Notes under the pieces: model-generated
The model's database searches: none
Told to the model about the DNA's origin: nothing
What the model saw: the letters and a program-made list of their open reading frames with translations, nothing else
Position numbers and translations under genes: made by a program
In this document: positions 1-6,490 of the stretch, one piece after another
How the letters are laid out: every line of letters starts with the position of its first letter
How positions within the stretch are numbered: position 1 is the first letter of the stretch
Assembly: GCF_946478885.1 (NCBI RefSeq)
Contig: NZ_CAMLDX010000060.1
Location: forward strand, 1 to 21,496
Direction: 5' to 3'
Source of the DNA: an uncultured Bacillus sp.
Lineage (GTDB): Bacteria; Bacillota; Bacilli; Bacillales_B; DSM-18226
DNA: 21,496 bases

Positions 1-55
1 TCAGCGCCGATGGTAGTTGGGGCTTTGCCCCTGTGAGAGTAGGACGCCGCCAGGC
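1..55 (+). rRNA. rrf: 5S ribosomal RNA, 3' part
   Basis: The first 55 bases match the 3' end of Bacillus-type 5S rRNA, including the tract GATGGTAGTTGGGG and the closing GTGAGAGTAGGACGCCGCC. The 5' part lies outside the window. A strong terminator follows within two bases, as expected at the end of an rrn operon. No tRNA gene follows. The exact 3' end (55 or 56) is uncertain. Confidence 0.93.
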
Positions 56-56
56 C

Positions 57-88
57 AAACCCCTAATAGAATCTATTAGGGGTTTTTT
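57..88 (+). terminator. rRNA operon terminator
   Basis: A palindrome CCCCTAATAGA / TCTATTAGGGG is flanked by AAA on the left and a run of six T on the right, directly after the 5S rRNA. This is a textbook rho-independent terminator. Confidence 0.93.
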
Positions 89-109
89 AATATACTTGAT
101 GACTATCGG

Positions 110-141
110 GGTTGTTCAGAACAGAGAGTTTCTGGACAGCC
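110..141. terminator. Second hairpin behind the rRNA terminator
   Basis: GGTTGTTCAGAA (110-121) pairs with TTCTGGACAGCC (130-141) over 12 positions, two of them G-U, and is followed by a T-rich tract. It may be a back-up terminator or a short palindromic intergenic element. The half GGCTGTCCAGAA resembles motifs seen at transposon ends, but no transposase is present here. Confidence 0.45.
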
Positions 142-228
142 TCTTTCTGTTTCCTACAGATAAAGAATCCTTTACTTAGGGAGTAGAACGGTTGAGTAAC
201 TGGAGTTATTAAAAGAGTTTAATATGAT

Positions 229-771
229 ATGATATATATAGGGAATATACTTTTCGATTCGGTCCCTGCATGGGAATTTGCTAGTATGTTAGAGAGAGGA
301 GCCATTTACCCTATGGAGAAAGAAGTTGCATCGAAGAATGCAGAATTTGAAGAGCGGCGTAGATATTTTAGAGTCGACCTTCCCTTTCCTTTGCTTGCCT
401 CAATGACTCTGATTAAAATTCAAGAAAAAAATGTAGATCTTGGCCAAACCGAGGTTTTGGTAGAAAACCTTGGTTTTGGGGGATTGCGCTTTTTATCTGA
501 TATTAAATTGGTCATTCATCCGGAAATCATTCTTGAGATTCAAACTGAGATTCTGGGACAGACCGTTCAAATGTATGGCAATGTGGTATGGATGAAGAGA
601 GTTAAGTCCGGCATTTATCAGTATGGCCTGGAATTTTCAATGGATGAAAGTGAACGACCGATACAGTTATTTAATCAATTAGCCATCCTCTTAAGAAAAA
701 GCTCATTAGTCAGTGATTGCAGCTTTGTGACAACTGACCGATACTGCTTTTTTACGTCGAAGAAACAGTAA
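229..771 (+). CDS. PilZ-domain protein (putative c-di-GMP receptor)
   Basis: PilZ domains bind cyclic-di-GMP and pass the signal to motility or envelope targets. The domain covers roughly residues 43-155. Its arginine-rich entry motif is ERRRYFRV and the second motif is VENLGFGGLRF, where the usual (D/N)xSxxG appears as NLGFGG, so the serine is replaced by glycine. No other domain or membrane segment is seen. The start is uncertain: the ATG at 229 has only a weak upstream AAGAG, while an in-frame ATG at 313 has AGGAG 11 bases upstream and would give a 152-aa protein beginning close to the PilZ domain. The gene stands alone between the rRNA operon and a gene-poor stretch, so its target cannot be inferred. 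The family call is fairly sure; ligand binding is inferred. Confidence 0.8.
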   Translation: MIYIGNILFDSVPAWEFASMLERGAIYPMEKEVASKNAEFEERRRYFRVDLPFPLLASMTLIKIQEKNVDLGQTEVLVENLGFGGLRFLSDIKLVIHPEIILEIQTEILGQTVQMYGNVVWMKRVKSGIYQYGLEFSMDESERPIQLFNQLAILLRKSSLVSDCSFVTTDRYCFFTSKKQ

Positions 772-1313
772 AACGGGATTAGTGTTCTGTATCAGTCATT
801 TACTATACCATCTGTTTGAGCATTAATTGTAAAATTCTTGTTTATTTTGGAAGGCTATATGCAATCGAAGGAGTCAGGCACCACAATAAGTTTGGCGCCT
901 GACTCCTTAGGGATGGAAGTGCTTTTTTCACATAAAACGCAATGATACAAAAATACTTGTCTATGGAGTGGGTGGATTTAAATAAAAATAGGAAAGGTGG
1001 ACTTATAGCCTGTATATATGTTATCAAAACGAAGGGCTGTCATCTAGCGAAGAGTATTTGTCTTGATGGTGTGCATATCATGCGATGAGCAGGATTGCTG
1101 GGAAGGCGATACATAAAGGATGGCTGGGTAAAAAATGAGCTTGGGAACGCAGCAGTTATTTTTCTAATCAACTAAAACCGTTCGTTACAGGTTAAGCGTT
1201 AAATCGTAAAGCGGAAAGACGAATCCGTTCACTATACTATTTGAGAAAGAGTGTACGTACTTTGTTACCCACAAAGCTAAGGGTTGCTGACACTTCCCAA
1301 CTCATTTGGTGCA
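772..1313. other. Gene-poor stretch
   Basis: No convincing gene is present here. Short open frames on both strands lack ribosome sites and recognisable protein features. The only clear structure is the inverted repeat at 868-908. Confidence 0.6.
868..908. repeat. 12-bp perfect inverted repeat (hairpin)
   Basis: AAGGAGTCAGGC (868-879) and GCCTGACTCCTT (897-908) are perfect inverted copies around a 17-base spacer, with a further CC/GG match inside. There is no T run on either side. It resembles short dispersed palindromic repeats of Bacillaceae intergenic regions rather than a classical terminator. Confidence 0.6.
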
Positions 1314-1361
1314 TAAGCACCCATGAAGGTATTGTTGCGGCAATACCCTCATGGGTGCTTA
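1314..1361. terminator. Very long hairpin overlapping the stop of the DIP1984-family gene
   Basis: Bases 1314-1334 pair with 1341-1361 over 21 positions with a single A/C mismatch, leaving a six-base loop (TTGCGG). The last three bases (1359-1361) are the TAA stop of the minus-strand gene. It probably ends or protects that mRNA, although no poly-U tract follows on either strand. Confidence 0.6.
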
Positions 1362-1880
1362 CGCCTCTAAATATTTATCAGCAAGCGGTACTTCAATTTC
1401 AGCGGTATAATTCACCCTATCAATCCGGCTGGATAACAATTCGACCTGACGAGCCAGTTTGTCTGCCCGTTTTTTGAATTCTGCAGGGTCAAATAAAGCG
1501 ATTTGTTCCATGATTACACCCGAGTTGTGCTGAACATTGTATTCTCGCTTTTTTGTGTTGGCGAGAATTTTGAGAAGATTAAGCCGCCCGCGCAGCTGCT
1601 TGGCTGTTTCGATCGCGCGAATCATCGAGATAGAATTGCCATCCCATTCAATAAGATTACTTAAATTAGCCTTTTGAATAATCTCCTTTAATTCCAATAT
1701 ATCCTGCTGAACGGTTGTTAGCTCTTGGAATGCAGCCTCAACTGTCATTTCATAGGGTGCATAGGTTTCCCCTTTTGGCACTTCAATTACATGGATATTA
1801 AAAAGCTCACTTTCCAATTCACCAACCTTTTTATTAAGACAGGAAAGCAAATTAATTGCTTGTGCTAATGTGATTTTCAC
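1359..1880 (-). CDS. DIP1984 family protein
   Basis: The 173-aa protein resembles the DIP1984/septicolysin-like family of small, coiled-coil-rich helical proteins of unknown function. Family hallmarks in order are the N-terminal helix MKITLAQAINLL with a following Lys/Glu heptad region, a central segment around residues 72-105 (NLIEWDGNSIS, then TAKQLRGRLNLLK), and the C-terminal DKLARQVELLSSRIDRVNYT. The start is GTG at 1880, preceded by GGGGAG at a seven-base distance. There is no signal peptide or membrane segment. The family's old link to cytolysins is weak, so no function is asserted. It is read in the same direction as the P450 gene, but a 21-bp repeat array and a hairpin separate the two, so co-transcription is doubtful. 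Confidence 0.75.
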   Translation of the reverse strand: MKITLAQAINLLSCLNKKVGELESELFNIHVIEVPKGETYAPYEMTVEAAFQELTTVQQDILELKEIIQKANLSNLIEWDGNSISMIRAIETAKQLRGRLNLLKILANTKKREYNVQHNSGVIMEQIALFDPAEFKKRADKLARQVELLSSRIDRVNYTAEIEVPLADKYLEA

Positions 1881-1974
1881 TCGATCGCTCCCCTCGGCAA
1901 AATCTTATACTACTATGTTAGCATAAATACAAATTTTGGTAAAACTATAAAGGTGATTTTTACTATTTTGTCGA

Positions 1975-2069
1975 AAAGCCGATATTTAAGTAAAAGTGGC
2001 CGATATCCGGACGAGAGTGGCCGATATATCGCAGAAGGTGGCCGATATCTAGGAAAAAGTGGCCGATAC
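1975..2069. repeat. 21-bp-period tandem repeat array
   Basis: The 11-mer GTGGCCGATAT, or its close variants, starts at 1975 (degenerate), 1996, 2017, 2038 and 2059, exactly 21 bases apart, with unrelated 10-base spacers. Read on the minus strand this gives a seven-residue YRPL pattern, but no ribosome site supports translation. The array lies upstream of the DIP1984-family gene. Confidence 0.85.
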
Positions 2070-2119
2070 ATGAGCGGAAGTTGCGGTCGCCCCCAGTGAA
2101 TACAACGGATCTCGGAGAG

Positions 2120-2150
2120 AGTGATGGAGATTTTGCCCATCCCCATCACT
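2120..2150 (-). terminator. Hairpin behind the P450 gene
   Basis: Bases 2120-2131 pair with 2139-2150 over 12 positions with one mismatch, eight bases beyond the P450 stop. There is no strong T run on the minus strand, so it is a probable but imperfect terminator. Confidence 0.5.
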
Positions 2151-2158
2151 TAAATTGC

Positions 2159-3391
2159 TTATTTATACACTTTCATTGGCAGATTGGTTAAGGATTGCCC
2201 TGTAGCAGAGGCAGTTAAATTTTTCTCTAATTCAAAGCTATCCACTGGTTCGATACGGGAAAATTGCTGCAGGAAAGTTTCCAATGCAATTTTCATTTCC
2301 AGGCGGGCAAGAGGGGCTCCTAAACAAATATGTGGTCCGTTTCCAAAAGTTAAATGCCTGTTATTGTTAGAACGATGTATGTTCAGTGTGAACGGATCTG
2401 CAAACATTTTCTCATCCATATTGCCGGCACTCATCCAGGCGATGACGACATCCCCTTTTTTTAATGAAACGCCTAATAAATCATTATCCTGTTTCACTGT
2501 ACGATCCCTTTTTGAGATATGGAAGCGATAACGGAGCATTTCCTCGACGGTGTTTGACACCAATTCTGGATGATTCCTCAGTTTGCCGTAAAGGGATTCG
2601 TCATCATAAAGCAGGGAGAAGAACGAATTGGCAATTGCATGGCTGGTTGTTTCAACTCCCGCACCGAGAAGGAGCATGGAGGCCTCGATAATCTCTTCAT
2701 CGGTAAACCTTGCCCCGTCTACTTCTGCCCGGATTAAGTCAGAAAGAACATCATCGGAAAGATTGGTCCTTTTTTGCACGACTATCGGATAAAGGTACTG
2801 ATAATACTCCTTTGCCGCGATTTGTTTTTCCCGTTCAATGTCCTCAAGCTTTTCCTTGTCGTATGGCTGGAACAAAATATCGACCCATTCTTTGAACTGA
2901 TCAAGATCCTTCAGCGGCACGCCAAATATATGGGCGATTACAAGACTAGGCAGAGGAGCTGCCAGGGTATCTACAATATTAGTGGTTGAGTCTGCTTCAA
3001 TGTCCGCAATAAGTTCGGCTGCAATCTGCCGAATACGAGGCTCCCAATCCGACAATCTGCGGGGGGTGAAAGCGGCAGCAAACAGCGAGCGGCTCTTCCG
3101 ATGCTGCGGAGGATCCACAAGAGTAAGGTTGGTGGGGTGTGAGGGTTTAGGTTGTTTATGTTTAGTTCCAACAAAAATGGTTGTTCGTTCACCTACACTT
3201 GAAAAATATTCATAATTGCTGAGTACCTGCTTTACATCTTCATAGCGAAACACATTCCACGTATCAGTTAATTCATGATAATACACAGGGTGGTGCTCAA
3301 GCATTTCTTTATACCAATGCAATGGAAAAAATTCTTCGGCACGCGATTGAAAATTCGAAATTTCCTTCAAGGCAATGATTTCTTTATTCAT
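2159..3391 (-). CDS. Cytochrome P450 (CYP109-like bacterial class)
   Basis: This is a soluble 410-aa P450 monooxygenase of the usual bacterial length. Visible hallmarks are the I-helix oxygen-activation motif GAGVETT (residues 243-249), the K-helix ExxR as EMLR (284-287), and the heme loop FGNGPHICLG with the thiolate Cys at about 356. The overall pattern (WEPRI, the C-helix HRKSRS, CLGAPLARLE) resembles Bacillus CYP109/YjiB-type enzymes. These hydroxylate fatty acids, terpenes or steroids using separate ferredoxin partners, and none is encoded here. The ATG start at 3391 has GGGAGGA six bases upstream. A 36-bp palindrome lies 33 bases upstream and the divergent padR-type gene lies beyond it, so local repression by that regulator is likely. 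The substrate is unknown. Confidence 0.92.
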   Translation of the reverse strand: MNKEIIALKEISNFQSRAEEFFPLHWYKEMLEHHPVYYHELTDTWNVFRYEDVKQVLSNYEYFSSVGERTTIFVGTKHKQPKPSHPTNLTLVDPPQHRKSRSLFAAAFTPRRLSDWEPRIRQIAAELIADIEADSTTNIVDTLAAPLPSLVIAHIFGVPLKDLDQFKEWVDILFQPYDKEKLEDIEREKQIAAKEYYQYLYPIVVQKRTNLSDDVLSDLIRAEVDGARFTDEEIIEASMLLLGAGVETTSHAIANSFFSLLYDDESLYGKLRNHPELVSNTVEEMLRYRFHISKRDRTVKQDNDLLGVSLKKGDVVIAWMSAGNMDEKMFADPFTLNIHRSNNNRHLTFGNGPHICLGAPLARLEMKIALETFLQQFSRIEPVDSFELEKNLTASATGQSLTNLPMKVYK

Positions 3392-3423
3392 GAAAATCCT
3401 CCCTTATAATGGAATATCCTCTA

Positions 3424-3459
3424 ATTTACTCTATTTAAAGTACTTTAAACAGAGTAAAT
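3424..3459. promoter_or_regulatory. 36-bp palindrome, candidate PadR operator
   Basis: Bases 3424-3441 are the inverted complement of 3442-3459 apart from a single mismatched pair (A3433/C3450). The central part is TTTAAAGTACTTTAAA. It lies 33-68 bases upstream of the P450 start and in the divergent gap before the PadR gene, the usual place for a repressor site. Binding is inferred. Confidence 0.7.
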
Positions 3460-3680
3460 AGCAACAAAAATTTATTCGCAAAAATTAGGGCATAGTGACT
3501 ACCAAATAATGGAATATCGTTGCTAAGTAAGCATATACAGTCAAGACAGCATCGAACAGTGGAACCATACAATCAGGCTTTGCCAAAATAAGTCTGGACC
3601 ATACGGAAGATCGAATGAAGGAGAATTCGTATGATACAATTTATTGTAAAAAGGACTGGGTAGGAGAAGGGGGAATATTC

Positions 3681-4229
3681 TTGTCTCTTTCGTTATTTAT
3701 TCTTGGCAATCTAGCAGAGGAGCGTTGTCATCCATATAAATTAAAAAAACAATTACTGGAAGTACTGGCATTCAATAAAATGAGTGAAGGCAAATTTTAT
3801 CATAACTTTGAGGTGTTGCAGAGAAAAGGACTCATTGAACCGGTCGAAACCGTTCAGGAGGATCACCGGCCAAACAAAACCCTTTACGGGATTACTTCTG
3901 CTGGAAGGAAATATCTTGAAGAAGAAATTTATAACAGCTTTAAAAAAATATCGAAGATAGAAGAACTGTATATTTCTCTCTTTTTATTGAAATACATTGA
4001 CCCGGCGAAGGCCGCATTTTTCCTAGAGGATACGATCCGCCAGGAGGAAAAGAATCTGGACGAAAGGGAGAGAAAGCATCAGGAAGCGATCGCCAAACGA
4101 ATAGAATCATTAGACGCCGGACAACGGAAGTCGGTGGAATTCATTAGGGAGCTGAAATCCATCCAATCGAAACAGAATATCCAGCTGATGAAAAAAGTAC
4201 TCACCTTTTTAATGCAACTCAACGAATGA
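3681..4229 (+). CDS. PadR-family transcriptional regulator
   Basis: PadR proteins are winged-helix repressors that respond to phenolics, drugs or lipids. The N-terminal wHTH begins LSLSLFILGNLAEERCHPYKLKKQL and continues through MSEGKFYHNFEVLQRKGLIE to the wing KTLYGITSAGRKYLEEE. The C-terminal half is a charged helical dimerisation region (DTIRQEEKNLDERERKHQEA). I place the start at TTG 3681, because AGGAGAAGGGGG lies just upstream and the PadR domain begins right there. The in-frame ATG at 3615 adds 22 non-family residues and has only a weak ribosome site. The gene is divergent from the P450 gene and the palindrome lies between them. PadR of P450-linked loci usually represses the neighbouring enzyme, which is the inference here. 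The effector is unknown. Confidence 0.85.
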   Translation: MSLSLFILGNLAEERCHPYKLKKQLLEVLAFNKMSEGKFYHNFEVLQRKGLIEPVETVQEDHRPNKTLYGITSAGRKYLEEEIYNSFKKISKIEELYISLFLLKYIDPAKAAFFLEDTIRQEEKNLDERERKHQEAIAKRIESLDAGQRKSVEFIRELKSIQSKQNIQLMKKVLTFLMQLNE

Positions 4230-4333
4230 GAAAAAGGCCATCTCCATTTAAAGCCAAGCCTCAATATAACTATCCTAATTCTAGAAAAAATAGAACTGCT
4301 AACCAGACAGTGCGGAAAAAGCTGCGTAAATAA
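4226..4333 (+). CDS. Candidate small basic protein, 35 aa
   Basis: An ATG at 4226 overlaps the PadR stop (ATGA) and opens a 35-codon frame, MRKRPSPFKAKPQYNYPN and onward, ending in VRKKLRK. About a third of its residues are Lys or Arg. There is no separate ribosome site, so expression would need translational coupling to padR. I do not recognise a family. The composition recalls small basic spore or nucleic-acid-binding peptides, but chance is not excluded. A hairpin follows at 4347-4379. Confidence 0.35.
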   Translation: MRKRPSPFKAKPQYNYPNSRKNRTANQTVRKKLRK

Positions 4334-4346
4334 GCTTAAAATCAAT

Positions 4347-4379
4347 CCTCCTTGGCAAGAATTTCTTTGCTAAAGGAGG
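4347..4379. terminator. Hairpin sequestering a strong ribosome site
   Basis: CCTCCTT (4347-4353) pairs with AAGGAGG (4373-4379), with partial pairing continuing inside. The right arm is a perfect Shine-Dalgarno for the frame starting at 4389, so the hairpin could hide it. No T run follows, so a plain terminator is less likely. Confidence 0.45.
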
Positions 4380-4388
4380 TGCTTAAAT

Positions 4389-4484
4389 TTGGTCTTCCAG
4401 CCTCAAAATAATAGCATAAAAGAATACCGAGAAAATAGAGTATATTCATTCGTTACAACCTCACTACACTTGAACTTCTCATGA
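4389..4484 (+). pseudogene. Truncated small reading frame in front of the IS605-like remnant
   Basis: TTG at 4389 has AAAGGAGGTG seven bases upstream, one of the best ribosome sites in the window. The frame runs only 31 codons (MVFQPQNNSIKEYRENRVYS and onward) and stops inside the first hairpin of the IS200/IS605-like sequence. The likely reading is a gene whose body was lost or displaced by that element. The product is not recognisable. Confidence 0.35.
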
Positions 4485-4685
4485 CTAAAGTCACGAGATT
4501 CTTGGGAAGAGAGCATACTTGATCCTACACTTCAAACATCGGTTTCTCTTATCTACCAAGCCATCCCCGTAGTTCCTACGGTTTTTAGTGTTAACATACG
4601 TCGGTTGATGAACATAGCTAAAGCTATGCTTCAACCAAAGCCGTTTCATCTACACGACTGAAGTCGCGAGTATTCTTGGCTATTT
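4475..4685. mobile_element. IS200/IS605-type end remnant (omegaRNA-like, no transposase)
   Basis: Two related hairpins, CTCATGACTAAAGTCACGAG (4478-4497) and CGACTGAAGTCG (4655-4666), are each followed by ATTCTTGG, forming an imperfect direct repeat about 175 bases apart. The second is embedded in an outer AGCC/GGCT stem, the layout typical of right ends of IS605/IS1341 elements. Between them are the hairpins CGTAGTTCCTACG and a nested stem GGTTGA / TCAACC enclosing CATAGCTAAAGCTATG. No tnpA or tnpB coding sequence is present. It is probably a decayed or non-autonomous element. Confidence 0.55.
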
Positions 4686-4688
4686 GAT

Positions 4689-4732
4689 AAAAAACGCCAT
4701 CCTTTCTATTTACAGAAAGAATAGTGTTTTTT
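4689..4732. terminator. Bidirectional terminator-like hairpin upstream of sboA
   Basis: Bases 4689-4707 pair with 4714-4732 (AAAAAACGCCATCCTTTCT with its G-U-tolerant complement), flanked by A and T runs. It would shield the sbo promoter from upstream transcription. Confidence 0.7.
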
Positions 4733-4813
4733 TCATTATGGGGAAATGATTTGCCTTAAGATCGAAATATGGAAAAAAACAGTTAATTTTAACAAAAAAT
4801 TAAAAAAAATATG

Positions 4814-4842
4814 TTGAATCCAAAAAAATACTGAGTTACCAT
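4814..4842 (+). promoter_or_regulatory. Putative sigma-A promoter of the sbo-alb operon
   Basis: TTGAAT (4814-4819) and TACCAT (4837-4842) are separated by exactly 17 bases, 66 bases ahead of sboA. The DNA upstream is extremely A/T rich, suitable for an UP element or for AbrB/ResD-type regulators, which control this operon in B. subtilis. No clear Fnr box was found. Confidence 0.6.
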
Positions 4843-4907
4843 TAAATTACATCCCAGATCACTAGATTAGTTACTTATAAACTATGTAAATGAGAGGGAG
4901 ATGCACT

Positions 4908-5039
4908 ATGGAAAAAGCAGTAATTGTAGCAAACAAGGGATGTGCAGCATGTTCAATTGGAGCACTTTGTCTGGTAGATGGACCGATTCCTGACTTTGAA
5001 GTAGCTGGTATTACCGGAACCTTTGCACTGTGGGGATAA
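4908..5039 (+). CDS. sboA: Subtilosin A-type sactipeptide precursor
   Basis: This 43-aa precursor consists of an 8-residue leader MEKAVIVA and a 35-residue core starting NKGCAACSIGALCLVDG and ending in ALWG. From knowledge of B. subtilis subtilosin A, the thioether pairs are Cys4-Phe31, Cys7-Thr28 and Cys13-Phe22, and the core is closed head to tail between Asn1 and Gly35. All of these residues are present at the same positions. Recalled differences from subtilosin A in the core are T6A, A12L, I24V, A27I, L30T and G32A. GAGAGGGAG lies seven bases before the ATG. A hairpin terminator follows the stop and albA comes next. No sboX-like frame was seen. The product is a membrane-active bacteriocin by homology. 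Confidence 0.96.
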   Translation: MEKAVIVANKGCAACSIGALCLVDGPIPDFEVAGITGTFALWG

Positions 5040-5049
5040 TGCAATCTGG

Positions 5050-5085
5050 GGACATAGTAGAGTACTTTACTATGTCCTTATACTT
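5050..5085 (+). terminator. Read-through terminator between sboA and albA
   Basis: GGACATAGTA (5050-5059) and TACTATGTCC (5068-5077) form a perfect 10-bp stem followed by the T-rich tail TTATACTTTT. Its place right after the precursor gene suggests partial termination, giving more precursor than enzyme mRNA. Confidence 0.8.
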
Positions 5086-5132
5086 TTAAAAAGGTGTTAA
5101 TACATTCAGATATCCATTAGAGGAGGATGTAT

Positions 5133-6476
5133 ATGTCTATAAGAGAAAAGTACCCTTATATAGGGAAGCATGTAAGGATTCACCAACTCCCAACAGGCGG
5201 TGTGCTTGAAATCGATTATTTAAGAGAAGATGTGACGGCAGCTGATTTTGAGTATCTTGATTTAAATCAAACTGCGTATGAGATCTGCATGCAGATGGAT
5301 GGCACAAAAAGCATAGAAGAAATTTTACATGACCAATGTCATATATACGGTGAAGACGTGCAAGATCATGAAGATTGGTATTATGACATGGTATACATGT
5401 TACGGGATAGACATATTATCGATATTATGGACCAAACTGAATGGAAACAGGTTCATACAAGTGGCAGCAGTGAATATCCAATGCCTTTGCATGCCACCTT
5501 TGAATTAACACATAAATGTAATTTGAAATGTGGACATTGCTATCTGGAAAGTTCTCCTGAAGTGCAAGGAACCATCACTTTAGAGGAATTTAAAAGAATG
5601 GCAGATAGGCTATATGAAAAGGGTGTGCTTACATGCGAAATCACCGGTGGAGAGGTATTTGTTCATCCACACGCAAATGAAATTCTTTTATACGCCTTAA
5701 ACAAGTTTAAGAAAGTTGCCATCTTAACAAATGGTACATTGCTTAAAAAGGACAGCTTGGACATTTTAGTTCAACATAAAAATAAGATCATTGTTGGAAT
5801 CTCCTTAGATAGTGTCCAACCAGAAGTACATGATCGTTTTAGAGGAAAGCAGGATGCATTTCAACAGACTTGTAGATCGATTAAGCTGTTAAGTGATCAT
5901 GGAATTTTTGTTCGCGTTGCTATGTCCGTTTTTGCAGAAAATATGTGGGAAATCCGCGAAACAGCGAGTTTAGTGAATGAACTCGGAGTAAAGGCATTTG
6001 CTTATAATTGGGTGGGTGATTTTGGAAGGGGAAAAGATATGCAACACCCGACTTCCAACGAAGATGTCCACAAGAAATTCTTGCAATACGAACAGGCACT
6101 ACTTGAAGAATTTAAAGGTTTAATTCCGATTATTCCATACGAGAAAAAGAGGGCGAGTAATTGTGGTGCAGGATGGCGTGCCATTGTAGTAGATCCATAT
6201 GGCAACGTTCGACCTTGTGCATTATTTCCGAAAACATTCTCTTTAGGAAATATTTTAAAGGATTCCTATGAAAGTGTATTTCAATCACCAATCGTTCAGC
6301 AGTTATGGAAGTTACAGGCTCCTCGATTTAGTGAACATTGTAAAAAAGGTTGTCCATTTAATGGGTATTGTGGAGGATGCTATCTGAAAGGATTAAATGC
6401 AAACAAAAATCACCGTACTCATGTTTGTTCTTGGGTAAAAAATGAGAGTCTAAAGCAGATTGTACAGCTTATTTAA
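5133..6476 (+). CDS. albA: AlbA, radical SAM/SPASM sactisynthase
   Basis: AlbA forms the Cys-sulfur to alpha-carbon bonds of subtilosin. The N-terminal part (about 1-100) is the peptide-recognition-like region starting VRIHQLPTGGVLEIDYL. The radical SAM core carries the 4Fe-4S motif CNLKCGHC (Cys129, 133 and 136 with this start), the same positions as in B. subtilis AlbA, followed by EITGGEVFVHP. The SPASM domain has its auxiliary-cluster cysteines in NCGAGW, RPCALFP, EHC, GCPFNGYCGGC and VC near the C terminus. The start is ATG 5133: AGGAGG lies six bases upstream, whereas the in-frame ATG at 5127 abuts the ribosome site. Length is 447 aa against 448 in B. subtilis. albB follows after 14 bases. 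Confidence 0.97.
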   Translation: MSIREKYPYIGKHVRIHQLPTGGVLEIDYLREDVTAADFEYLDLNQTAYEICMQMDGTKSIEEILHDQCHIYGEDVQDHEDWYYDMVYMLRDRHIIDIMDQTEWKQVHTSGSSEYPMPLHATFELTHKCNLKCGHCYLESSPEVQGTITLEEFKRMADRLYEKGVLTCEITGGEVFVHPHANEILLYALNKFKKVAILTNGTLLKKDSLDILVQHKNKIIVGISLDSVQPEVHDRFRGKQDAFQQTCRSIKLLSDHGIFVRVAMSVFAENMWEIRETASLVNELGVKAFAYNWVGDFGRGKDMQHPTSNEDVHKKFLQYEQALLEEFKGLIPIIPYEKKRASNCGAGWRAIVVDPYGNVRPCALFPKTFSLGNILKDSYESVFQSPIVQQLWKLQAPRFSEHCKKGCPFNGYCGGCYLKGLNANKNHRTHVCSWVKNESLKQIVQLI

Positions 6477-6490
6477 TGGAGGGATCAATC

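Noticed and set aside
842..1027. Minus-strand 61-codon frame
   Set aside because: It spans the 12-bp inverted repeat and has no ribosome site or recognisable motif.
1241..1477. Plus-strand 78-codon frame
   Set aside because: It runs through the 21-bp hairpin and antisense to the DIP1984-family gene, with no ribosome site or protein family.
1975..2069. CRISPR array
   Set aside because: The repeat unit is 11 bases with 10-base spacers, far too short, and no cas genes are present.
1913..2149. Minus-strand frame with YRPL repeats
   Set aside because: It is explained by the 21-bp-period DNA repeat; there is no ribosome site, and it overlaps the hairpin behind the P450 gene.
5040..5132. An sboX-like second bacteriocin gene
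   Set aside because: B. subtilis has sboX overlapping sboA, but only a terminator hairpin and the albA ribosome site are seen here.
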